DNA from: Bufo bufo
Lineage: Eukaryota; Chordata; Amphibia; Anura; Bufonidae
Length of the DNA: 64,000 nucleotides
NCBI RefSeq assembly: GCF_905171765.1
Contig: NC_053397.1
Span: 116,019,295 to 116,083,294, forward strand
Direction of reading: 5' to 3'
Positions 43,481-51,956 of the stretch are shown one piece after another (position 1 is the stretch's first letter; every line of letters begins with the position of its first letter). The notes below the pieces were generated by a model that did no database searches, was not told where the DNA came from, and saw nothing but the letters and a program-made list of their open reading frames with translations. The translations under genes and the position numbers were made by a program.

Positions 43481-45046
43481 GGGCACCTCTGCATAGGTGA
43501 CAGAGCATACATTTCAAAAAGATCGTCTGTTGTTACATTGTCAGGTGACATTTTTCAAATTTTGCCAGATAGAAACCCCTGCTCTGCATAGGTGACAGGG
43601 AATAAAATTTAAGAAATTCTTCTTTAATTCATGCGTGCCACCTCCTTTCATTTAATGCTTAAACTTTAACAAGTTGTCCCACATTTGTGCTTCAATAATT
43701 TGTCCCACATTTGCACTTTAATAATTTGTTCCACATTTGTGCTTCAATAATTTGTCCCACATTTACGCTTCAATAACTTTTCCCATATTTCCGCTTGATC
43801 AAAAAAATATGTAATCCATTTATCTACCTTATCTCTCTTTCTCATGCTCCCTCTCCGGTGTGGAACCCTGATTCGCCGATAACCGTGATCAACATGGTAG
43901 GCTCAGAAGAGAACATCAAAAGTTGATAGAGAAGATATCCAAATGGATGGTGGACGTCACAGGGACGTGCGATCAGGCAGAAGTTATCTAGAGTCAACAA
44001 AGCGGCAGCAGGGCCTCTCCTGGCTAACGTTTCCAAATCCAAAATACCACAGTGACAGTCCCTATAATTTTTTATTAATCATTCCAATAACAGGGCATCT
44101 TAAGAGTACTGTATTGTTATTTATTGTCACTACCTTCCCGAGTCGGGAGTGGGTAAATGCCGCGCGCCCCCTTTCCTTCAATTCTTCCATTTTAATAGCT
44201 TCTCCAAAATTTTCAATCAATCAAAAATCAAATTTCATGCATTGATCTCCCTTGGATGTGGTCTCTCTTTCTCACGCTCCCTCCCCGGGGTGGAACGCTG
44301 ATTCGCCGCTAACCGTGATCAACATGGTTGGCGCAGAAAAGAACATAGAAAGTTGATAGAGCAGATATCCAATTGGATCGTGAACATTACGGGTACGTGC
44401 AACATGGTGGAGCAGTATGTATGCACACGCCTACACGTACTGAATGATGGGTCTGCCCCCTTCAACTTCTGGGTCTCCAAATTGGGCACATGGCCTGAGC
44501 TTGCCCTTTACACCTTGGAGGTGCTGGCCTGCCCTGCAGTCAGTGTATTGTCTGAACGTGTGTTTAGCACGACTGGAGGGGATTATCACAGGTTATATTT
44601 CCCAATGTTTTGGGGTATCCCTGAATAAAAAATATATATATATATAAAACCAAAAAGCAGTGTAGGGTACCTCCTCCTCCGCCAGCGCTACTTCAACCTA
44701 CACCCCCACCGCCTCCTCAATCTCCTACTCCATATGGACCTCATCCTCCTAGATCAAGATTATTAGTTTTAATTTTTAAGTTTTTTATGTTATTTGAAGT
44801 CATTTCCCTATCCACATTTGTTTGCAGAGCACTTGCCATGCCCTTAACCACATTTTGATGCCATTTGCAGCCCTCTAGCCCTTTCCGTGACATTTTTAAA
44901 GACATTTTAGTGCTCAAAAGTTCGGGTCCCCATTGACTTCAATGGGATTTGGGTTCGGGGTCAAGTTCGGGTCCCAAACTCGAATTTTTTTGTGAAGTTC
45001 GGCCAAACCCGTCAATCCCAAACATCCAGGTGTCCGCTCAACTCTA
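43481..45046 (+). repeat. hAT 3' end with duplicated segments
   Basis: Repeats the sequence of about 38715-39110 (43560-43945), then a second partial repeat (44250-44400) keyed on GATGTGGTCTCTCTTTCTCA, then a copy of the transposase C-terminus (44404-44625), and the hAT right terminus (TTCGGGTCCC..., CTCAACTCTA). Suggests internal duplication before or after the recombinase element arrived. Confidence 0.7.
44404..44625 (+). pseudogene. Second copy of hAT transposase C-terminus
   Basis: MVEQYVCTRLHVLNDGSAPF onward is a near copy of 37112-37208 plus 37890-37970 without the solo LTR. It continues ACPAVSVLSERVFSTTGGD and is then truncated before the dimerisation block. It independently shows the uninterrupted sequence at the LTR site in the main transposase. 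Non-functional fragment. Confidence 0.85.
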
Positions 45047-45054
45047 ATCCCGAG

Positions 45055-46432
45055 AATCCGTCTGGTCCTGGAGCCTTCCTTGATTTCAGTGTTCGTATAG
45101 TTGACATCACTTCCTCAATCGTAATAGTCGGATTAAGTGTAGCTAACTGCTCTGCTTGTATGCACGGAAGAGTTTTGGGCCTCTGGATCTCTAGTAAATA
45201 AGGTCTGATAGTATTCCCTGAAAATTTCCACTACTCTTTTAGGATCTTTTTGAAGAAGTCCTTGAGAATCGGCAATTGGATGGGACCCCGAGCGCCTTTA
45301 GCCAATCTCGCTAGAAGTCTCCCTGACTTATTTCCAAATTTAAATAACCTAGATTCCTTTTGGGATTTGTACATATCTTCCCACCTCATGAACCATAGCT
45401 CGAAATCTTTCTTTTCTACCCCCCAAATTATTTTATTATCGCTTGTGGGAGAGGCTAAGAATGTTACATATGCTTTCCGTAATGCCAGAGTTACTTCATC
45501 TAACTTTGCCTTGGTCTTATATTTTAGAGAATGCACATAAGATATGATCTTTCTCCGTATTACTGCCTTCGCTGTGTCCCAAAGTAGGGAGAGATTGTCT
45601 TTATGTTCTGCATTGTCATACAAGTTTTCTGTGATCCAACCCTTTAGTAAATCAGTAAAGTTGTCATTTCCTGAAAGAAAAGAAGGGAATCACCAGATAA
45701 AATCAGATCCCCTCTGCATCTGTTCTTTTATGTACTGGAGCATGATCAGAAAATGTAATGTCTAAGATTTTAGAATGGTGGGTCATGCGTGGAATAGAAG
45801 CTGACACAAAAATATGATCAATTCTGGACCATGAATCGTTTGGGAAATAATAAAACGTGAACTCTCTTCCCTCCGGATTTTCTAGTCTCCAAGGGTCTTC
45901 CAAGTTATTGTCTTGTATAAACGTCTTGTATAAAGACTGAGTCCCTATTTCTTTGTGATATAATTTTCCTGGAAGGAACTCGTCTGTCCTCCCTACTATC
46001 CACACCAGCATTCATATCCCCTCACACTATATAATGTGATGAGGAATTTATTCCCAACAAAACACTGAGACCTTTGAAAAAGATTCCATTCTCCCCATTT
46101 GGACCATACACATTTGCTAAACAGATATCCCCTACAGGAGATTGTATACTCAGCTTTTGGTATCTACCCTCTTTGTCTGTCTCATGTTTAAGTATTTTAT
46201 AATCCAGATGTTTACTTAACAGAATAAGTGTACCTGCCTTCCTAGCTATTGAGGGCGAACCCACCACTTTTCCAACCCACATCTTTTCCATGCGGATAAA
46301 GTCTCCTTTGGCTAAGTGAGTCTCCTGCAACATAGCAATATCAGGTTTAGATCGTTGTAGGTATTTAATAATCAGATTACGTTTATCTGGAGATCGTAAT
46401 CCTTTAACATTCCAGGATACAATGCGCATCAT
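45055..46432 (-). pseudogene. L1 ORF2, endonuclease and linker part
   Basis: Start chosen at MMRIVSWNVKGLRSPDKR. AP-endonuclease motifs are in order on the minus strand: SWNVKGL (about 46420), LQETHL (about 46330), LANVYGPNG (about 46110), GDMN (about 46010, after a stop), WSRIDHIFVSA (about 45820) and SDHAPV (about 45740). Then comes the linker to RT (FGNKSGRLLARLAKGARGP, about 45310) and the first RT motif APGPDGF at about 45060, where the hAT interrupts. Stops or frameshifts at about 46020, 45945, 45700 and 45150. In L1 this nuclease nicks the target DNA. Confidence 0.9.
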
Positions 46433-46731
46433 GGGACCTCCACATGGAAAAGGTGTATGCAGGACATAGCAATACACATCCAGATAATAACATTCCCAAA
46501 ATGCCCAAAAATCCTACCAACAATACAAAAAACATAGTGGTAGGTTGTGGATGCTCACTAGCAAGTAGTTACGGTATGGTGCTACAAGCTCATATAGAGG
46601 GAATCACCCCACCCTCTCTTAAAAGGCAAATGTAACAATAGAAAAATGAGCGGGCACTCATATACTTGGCAACCAGATTGACATATGCAGAAAATATTTA
46701 ATAAATCCCCATAAAATACAAGTAATACAAT
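46433..46731. other. L1 ORF1-ORF2 junction, degraded
   Basis: Should contain the end of ORF1 and the inter-ORF spacer. I see no conserved block here; only chance frames. Confidence 0.5.
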
Positions 46732-47578
46732 TTATAAGAACAATGTAGCAATAATATACAACATTGCAGGATACAGGAGCGCAAATCGTATATGCCTTTG
46801 GTATAATTCAGAGCAAATGAATGAAAAGGCTCTCCTTCTTTTAGTGACTTCTGCAGAGTAGTCCCCAAATATTATAATCCTTGAATTTCTCAGCTCCACG
46901 GGTTCAGTGCATTTCTTAAAGTTACGTAGAATAGCTGTTTTATCTTGGAAATCTAGGTATTTCACTATCACCTGTCTCGGTTTGCGGCTAAATCTCGCAT
47001 TGCTTTTTTCAGTGTTCGAAATCAAAGTTTTCAGATCCAGGCCCATTCTGTGGGCACGCCCGACTTTGCACGGGCCATTTACACCTAATAAGTTAGGTAG
47101 CTCTTGTTTGCATATGATGTGCAAGTCTTTCACAGAGATTTCTTATGACAGGCCAACAATCCGCAAATTGTTCCTTCGGGACCGGTTTTCAAGATCTTAC
47201 ACCCGATCCCATAATTTTTTATTTTCTTGTATAAGTCCACGAATTTGCGTGATACACACTTCAGAGTATAATTCCAGTGTATGTACCCTATTTTCTATCT
47301 CTGTCACGTGTGTGTCTTGCTTTTGCAGCGCCTCATGAATTTGCTGCATGGAAGTTTTAACTGATGCTTCTAGCGTGGCCTGTAAATCAGTGGCTAGCTG
47401 TGATGCCACTTCTATCGCCAGTAATTTGTAATCGATTCCCCCTGCTGTACTCACTTCTTGTCATAGCATTATGGAGGGTACGCTTTCATCATCCTCAACA
47501 CGAGGTGAAGGAGTCTTCATCTCTGGCTCGATCGGCAGGAATATCAGCCGAGGTCTTGGTCTTTATTTTCTTGCCCAT
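46732..47578 (-). pseudogene. L1 ORF1 (coiled coil, RRM, C-terminal domain)
   Basis: Begins MGKKIKTKTSADIPADRA (47578), frameshifts, then runs through a heptad-rich coiled coil (47450-47200, e.g. LQKQDTHVTEIENRVHTLEL), a broken RRM start near 47170 (NLRIVGLS), and CTD-like blocks KPRQVIVKYLDFQDKTAIL (about 46970) and RIIIFGDYSAEVTKRRRAF (about 46870). The C-terminus beyond about 46770 is degraded. L1 ORF1 proteins trimerise and coat the element's RNA. About 170 bp of 5' UTR (47579-47752) precede it. At least two frameshifts. Confidence 0.82.
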
Positions 47579-47752
47579 AGCGATCACAAATCGGTCCATT
47601 CAACGCCCCAGGACCTTAGTAATCGAACGGAGCTCTGCTTTGCTCCTAATGAAAGTGTTCTTTGGCAGTATGACACAGATTTCGGTCAGGGAATCCGGAG
47701 CTGTCTTTTTCTGCTGCTCACATGCAGGCACCGAAACCGGAAGTCCCCACTT

Positions 47753-48138
47753 CTAAGCCTTCTAACGTCCCCAAAAAATAAAATGGCATTCACAAAATGA
47801 TCCAAACATGAAGTAGACATATGGGGAATGTAAAGTAATAACAATTTTAGGAGGTCTTACTATCTGTTTTAAAAGCAGAGAAATAGAAATTTGGAAAGTT
47901 GAGTATTTCTCCAAATGTTTGGTAAGTTTGGTATTTTTTTTTTAATAAATAAAAACAAAATATTTTTATTCAAGATTACCACTGTCATGAAGTACAATAT
48001 GTGATGAGAAAACAATCTCAGAATGACCTGGATAAGTAAAAGCGTTTTAAAGTTATTACCACATAAAGTGACACGTCAGATTTGCAAAAATCAGTCCGGT
48101 CCTTAAGGTGAAAAATGGCCTGGTCCTTAAGAGGTTAA
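47753..48138 (+). mobile_element. piggyBac-1 3' terminus
   Basis: Collinear with 13300-13681 and, inverted, with 13678-14060. Landmarks: ATGTAAAGTAATAACAATTTT, TGAAGTACAATATGTGA, GAAAACAATCTCAGAA, AAGCGTTTTAAAGTTATTA, CAGATTTGCAAAAAT, GGTCCTTAAGGTGAAAAATGG and the terminal CCTTAAGAGGTTAA (TTAA 48135-48138). Confidence 0.88.
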
Positions 48139-48585
48139 TGAGGCGGTCACTGTGAAAGTCACTGTTAAAGGGGCGGTCACTGTGAAAGTCACTATTAGAG
48201 GGGCGGCAACTGTGAAAGTCACTGTTAAAGGGGTAGCAACTGTGAAAGTCACTGATAAAGGGGCGGTCACTGTTAAAGGGGCGGACACTGTGAAAGTCAC
48301 TGTTAAAGAAGAGGTCACTGTGAAAGTCACTGTTAAAGGGGCGGTCACTATGAAAGTCACTGTTAAAGTGGCGGTCACTGTGAAAGTGACTGTTAAAGGG
48401 GCAATTACTGTGAAAGTCACTGTTAAAAAGGCGGTCACTGTGAAAGTCACTATTGAAGCTGTAGTCATTGTAAAAGTCACTGTTAAAGTCACTGTCAAAG
48501 GTAGGTCACAGTAAAAGTCACTTTTAAAGGGGCAGGCACTGTGGGGGTCTCTGTCAAAGGGGCAGGCACTGTGGAAGTCACTGTT
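48139..48585. repeat. Minisatellite C (24/30-bp units), main block
   Basis: Repeats of GTCACTGTTAAAGGGGCG alternating with GTCACTGTGAAA, about 20 copies, continuing at 49179-49270 beyond the solo LTR. Most units contain TTAA, the piggyBac target. The 120-residue frames on both strands are repeat translations. Confidence 0.93.
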
Positions 48586-49178
48586 TGAAAGTGATTTTTC
48601 ATAATTTTACTATTTAGACATCATAGATTATACAAGATATACAAGCCTCATCTCTTGTGGAATGCAGTACTCCGAATTAGCACATCTCACACCCTTTGCC
48701 AGTTGCTGGACACAATAGCAGCAGCCCTTAACAAAAGGCTATTTAAAATCACACCTCACATACAATGACAGCAACCTATGACAAGTCATTCAACGTATTA
48801 GCATTTAGAGTAAAACTGTTCAATATGTAAAATAACCCTTTCATGTATTGTATATAGCAGATACCAGTATTGTTTAACAAAGTTTCAGTTGTATCTTGCC
48901 AAACACTATGTTCCCACCACCAAGGCCTCCTAAGAATACCAGTATTGTTTCAGTTATATCTTGCCAAACATTATGTTCCCATCCCCAAAAATCCCTATAA
49001 GTATGTGCTGTGAATGAAAGATTTCAGATATTTGACAACCTGAGTTGAGTCTGGGCTGTCGTATCTCCTGGCCAGAAGCAAACCAGATATTCATTGTACA
49101 GGGAAATATTCACGGGTTGGAGGTCTGATGCCTCATCATATAATCATCATAAACCTGCCTGAAGAAAAACCGCTAACA
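48586..49178 (+). mobile_element. Solo ERV LTR in minisatellite C
   Basis: 593 bp, TGAAAGTGATTT...CGCTAACA, with 5-bp TSD CTGTT (48581-48585, 49179-49183) in the minisatellite. Its last 50 bp recur at about 49323-49373 directly before the retroviral primer site, so it belongs to the same ERV family. Contains a TATAAG (about 48990). No coding. Confidence 0.8.
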
Positions 49179-49270
49179 CTGTTAAAGGGTCGGCACTGTG
49201 AAGGTCATTGTTAAACGGGCGAGCACTGTGGAGGTCATTGTAAAGGGGTGGGTAATGTAGAGGTCACTGT
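49179..49270. repeat. Minisatellite C, second block
   Basis: Three to four degenerate units (GTCATTGTTAAACGGGCG and similar), continuing 48139-48585 on the other side of the solo LTR. Confidence 0.8.
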
Positions 49271-49727
49271 TATGGGGAAACTGTCGATATCTTTTTACGA
49301 CACATGGAAACTTACCTGTGTGATGCCTCATCATATAACCATCATAAAACTGCCTGAAGAAAAAACGCTAACAGTTTGGTGTCAGAAGGTGGAATCAGCC
49401 AAAAAAACAGTATCAGGTAAGTGATTCTATATTTTTTTATATATATTATTACTACCCTATACTGTAAGAGTGGATTATTTGAACCCGATAAGCGCTTCTG
49501 TAGCGTCTCTGAGGATTCTGATATTCCTAAAGAAAAAGAGGGATCTAAAGTCCAGATGAATCTGATATTCCTAAAGAAAATGAGGGATCTGGAGTCCCCC
49601 AGTAATCTGATATTCGTAAATAAAAAAATGGGGTCTGGAGTCCCCTAATCTGAAAAACAGTATTGTGTGCAATGAATATCCTTTGCTAAAACTGTATGTT
49701 GCTTAAGCATTTTTAGTCATTATATAT
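49271..49727 (+). other. ERV LTR tail, primer-binding site and 5' leader
   Basis: LTR tail ending CGCTAACA (49373), then TGGTGTCAGAAGGTGG (49377-49392) as primer-binding site; the first 12 bases fit a leucine tRNA 3' end as I recall it. CAG|GTAAGT at 49414-49422 is a strong splice-donor match. The leader contains a three-fold repeat around GATATTCCTAAAGAAAA (49520-49640). It continues at 51337-51453 and 56798-56960, between later insertions, up to the gag start at 58503. Confidence 0.65.
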
Positions 49728-49728
49728 A

Positions 49729-51334
49729 CAGTTGCGAGAAAAAGTATGTGAACCCTTTGGAATGATATGGATTTCTGCACAAATTGGTCATAAAATGTGA
49801 TCTGATGTTCATCTAAGTCAGAATAGACAATCACAGTCTGCTTAAACTAATAACACACAAAGAATTAAATGTTACCATGTTTTTATTGAACACACCATGT
49901 AAACATTCACAGTGCAGGTAGAAAAAGTATGTGAACCCTTGGATTTAACAACTGGTTGAACCTCCTTCGGCAACAATAACTTTAACCAAACGTTTCCTGT
50001 AGTTGCAGATCAGATGTGCATAACGACCAGGAGTAATTCTTGACCATTCCTCTTTACAGAACTGTTTCAGTTCAGCAATATTCTTGGGATGTCTGGTGTG
50101 AATCGCTTTCTTGAGGTCATGCCACAGCATCTCAATCAGGTTGAGGTCAGGACTCTGACCGGGCCACTCCAGAAGGCGTATTTTCTTCTTTTTAAGCCAT
50201 TCTGTTGTTGATTTACTTCTATGCTTTGGGTCGTTGTCCGGTTGCAACATCCATTTTCTGTCGAGCTTCAGCTGGTAGACAGATGGCCTTAAGTTCTCCT
50301 GCAAAATGTCTTGATAAACTTGGGAATTCATTTTTCCTTTGATGATAGCAATCCGTCCAGGCCCTGACGCAGCAAAGCAGCCCCAAACCATGATGCCCCC
50401 ACCACCATACTTCACAGTTGGGATGAGGTTTTGATGTTGGTGTGCTGTGCCTCTTTTTCTCCACAAATAGTGTTGTGTGTTTCTTCCAAACAACTCAGCT
50501 TTGGTTTCATCTGTCCACAGAATATTTTGCCAGTACTACTGTGGAACATCCAGGTGCTCTTGTGCAAACTGTAAACGTGCAGCAATGTTTTTTTTGGACA
50601 GCAGTGGCTTTCTCTGTGGTATCCTCCCATGAAATCCATTCTTGTTTAGTGTTTTTTACGTATCGTAGATTCGCTAACAGGGATGTTAGCATATGCCAGA
50701 GACTTTTGTAAGTCTTTAGCTGACACTCTAGGATTCTTCTTCATCTCACTGAGCAGTCTGCGCTGTGCTCTTGCAGTCATCTTTACAGGATGGCCACTCC
50801 TAGGGAGAGTAGCAGCAGTGCTGAACTTTCTCCATTTATAGACAATTTGTCTTACCGTGGACTGATGAACAGCAAGGCTTTTGGAGATACTTTTATAACC
50901 CTTTCCAGCTTTATGCAAGTCGACAATTCTTAATCGTAGGTCTTCTGAGAGCTCTTTTGTGCGAGGCATCATTCACATCAGGAAATGCTTCTTGTGAAAA
51001 GCAAACCCAGAACTGGTGTGTGTTTTTTTATAGGGCAGGGCAGCTGTAACCAACACCAACAATCTCATCTCATTGATTGGACTTCAGTTGGCTGACACCT
51101 CACTCCAATTAGCTCTTGGAGATGTAATTAGTCTAGGGGTTCACATACTTTTTCCACCTGCACTGTGAATGTTTACATGGTGTGTTCAATAAAAACATGG
51201 TAACATTTAAATCTTTGTGTGTTATTAGTTTAAGCAGACTTTGATTGTCTATTGCTCTGACTTAAAGATCAGATCACATTTTGTGCAGAAATCCATATAA
51301 TTCCAAAAGGTTCACATACTTTTTCTTGCAACTG
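49729..51334 (-). mobile_element. Tc1-B, 1.6-kb Tc1 element with long terminal repeats
   Basis: Between TA dinucleotides (49727-49728, 51335-51336). Inverted terminal repeats of about 210 bp begin CAGTTGCGAGAAAAAGTATG and CAGTTGCAAGAAAAAGTATG, each with a second AAAAAGTATGTGAACCC-like copy at its inner end, i.e. the IR/DR type with two transposase sites per end. Confidence 0.93.
49945..50972 (-). pseudogene. Tc1-B transposase (one frameshift, one nonsense)
   Basis: N-terminal paired-like domain [20 protein letters not shown], then [13 protein letters not shown]. Catalytic blocks: ILWTDETKAELFG (first Asp, about 50510), MLQPDNDPKHRSK (second Asp, about 50245) and [15 protein letters not shown] (Glu, about 50130); ends EGGSTSC. 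Breaks: an extra A in the run at 50648-50654 shifts the frame after TIRKK, and a TAG replaces Gln after DVPQ (about 50538). Otherwise full length (about 340 residues). Tc1 transposases cut and paste into TA. Confidence 0.92.
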
Positions 51335-51453
51335 TATATATAAGGTTGAATTTTACTGTATAGACTGTGTATAGATTATGTATAGATTGTATGTGAGTTC
51401 ATGCTAAAATTGAAGGTATAAAATTGGCCACCCAGAATAGTTTAAAATCTGCC

Positions 51454-51945
51454 TGTCACGGAACCATGAACCAGACGTACAACAAGGGATAAGTGAAAAT
51501 AAGAAGGCTTTATTGAAAATAAAGCTGTAAAGCAAAAGTCCAAACGGATGGCGAAACCGAAGCAGAGTCTTTGCGAAGCCAGAGGTCAGGAACCAGAAGG
51601 GTAGTCAGACGAAGCCAGGATCAGGAACCAGCAGGGTAGTCAGACGAAGCCAGGATCAGGAACCAGCAGGGTAGTCGGACGAAACCAGGATCAGGAACCA
51701 GCAGGGTAGTCGGACGAAACCAGGATCAGGAACCAGAAGCAGCAGCAGTCTAGAAGCATGTGAACACAGGAGGACCAAGCAAGGAACTGAAGCCACAGAC
51801 CTCCTATATATATGAGCTAGGCATCCAGCTCCTCCCAGTGGGAAGGAGGAGCCGCAGGGTGGAAGGCTACAAGAAACCCAGAAACCAAGATGGCTGCCAG
51901 CACATGTCAAACGAAGGAGAACAGCAAGAAGGTAAGACCATGACA
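51454..51945 (-). repeat. Gypsy-2 3' LTR
   Basis: TGTCACGG...CCATGACA, 492 bp, next to the chromodomain end of pol. Holds a short internal tandem repeat (CAGGATCAGGAACCAGCAGG, four to five copies). Confidence 0.96.
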
Positions 51946-51956
51946 GTACCTCCCCC

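Larger units (their letters stand above)
17966..45046 (+). mobile_element. hAT element inserted in L1, itself filled with insertions
   Basis: Left end TAGGGTTGGGCGAAC (17966) and right end, read inward, TAGAGTTGAGCGGAC (to 45046): 12 of 15 match. The 8-bp flanks CTCCTGAG (17958-17965) and ATCCCGAG (45047-45054) match at 6 of 8 positions, as expected for an old hAT TSD. L1 ORF2 continues across (PGPDGF | SGEFF). The element's own parts are 17966-18602, 32014-32494, 33438-34061, 34530-37208 and 37890-39110 (with the transposase), and about 43481-45046. Confidence 0.85.
7583..47752 (-). mobile_element. L1 retrotransposon (near full length) split by nested insertions
   Basis: Read on the minus strand, from 5' to 3': 5' UTR and ORF1 (47752-46732), ORF2 endonuclease (about 46432-45055), 14 bp at 17952-17965, then RT and C-terminus (10220-7816), 3' UTR and A-tail (7815-about 7583). 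The pieces are in correct order and orientation. The RT block reads PGPDGF up to the hAT at 45054, and SGEFF continues on the other side of the hAT at 17965. About 200 bp of RT are missing, removed by the deletion described under Tc1-A/piggyBac-L. No clear TSD; piggyBac-1 sequence resumes with loss of a few bases at most. Confidence 0.85.
2809..48138 (+). mobile_element. piggyBac-1, split by a 40-kb nested insertion
   Basis: Pieces: transposase 3194-5874, 3' UTR with tandem monomers 5875-about 7582, and the 3' end 47753-48138. The left part stops in the motif AAATTCTGAAAAATTC at about 7552-7567. The right part resumes at about 47753 with CTTCTAAGCCTTCTAACG. These two parts are contiguous in the related copy at about 13270-13320, so everything from about 7583 to 47752 is one insertion (the L1 and its contents). 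The element ends in a TTAA at 48135-48138, followed by minisatellite whose units contain TTAA. The 5' terminus was not located. Confidence 0.8.

Noticed and set aside
7583..47752. Treating the L1 pieces at 7.8-10.2 kb and 45-47.7 kb as two unrelated fragments
   Set aside because: Order, strand, the shared RT break and the piggyBac-1 continuity outside both pieces fit one element; the roughly 200-bp gap is explained by one deletion.
48127..48514. Open frames of 120-123 residues (VTFTVTA / VKVTVKG repeats) on both strands
   Set aside because: Translation of minisatellite C, whose unit length is mostly a multiple of three.
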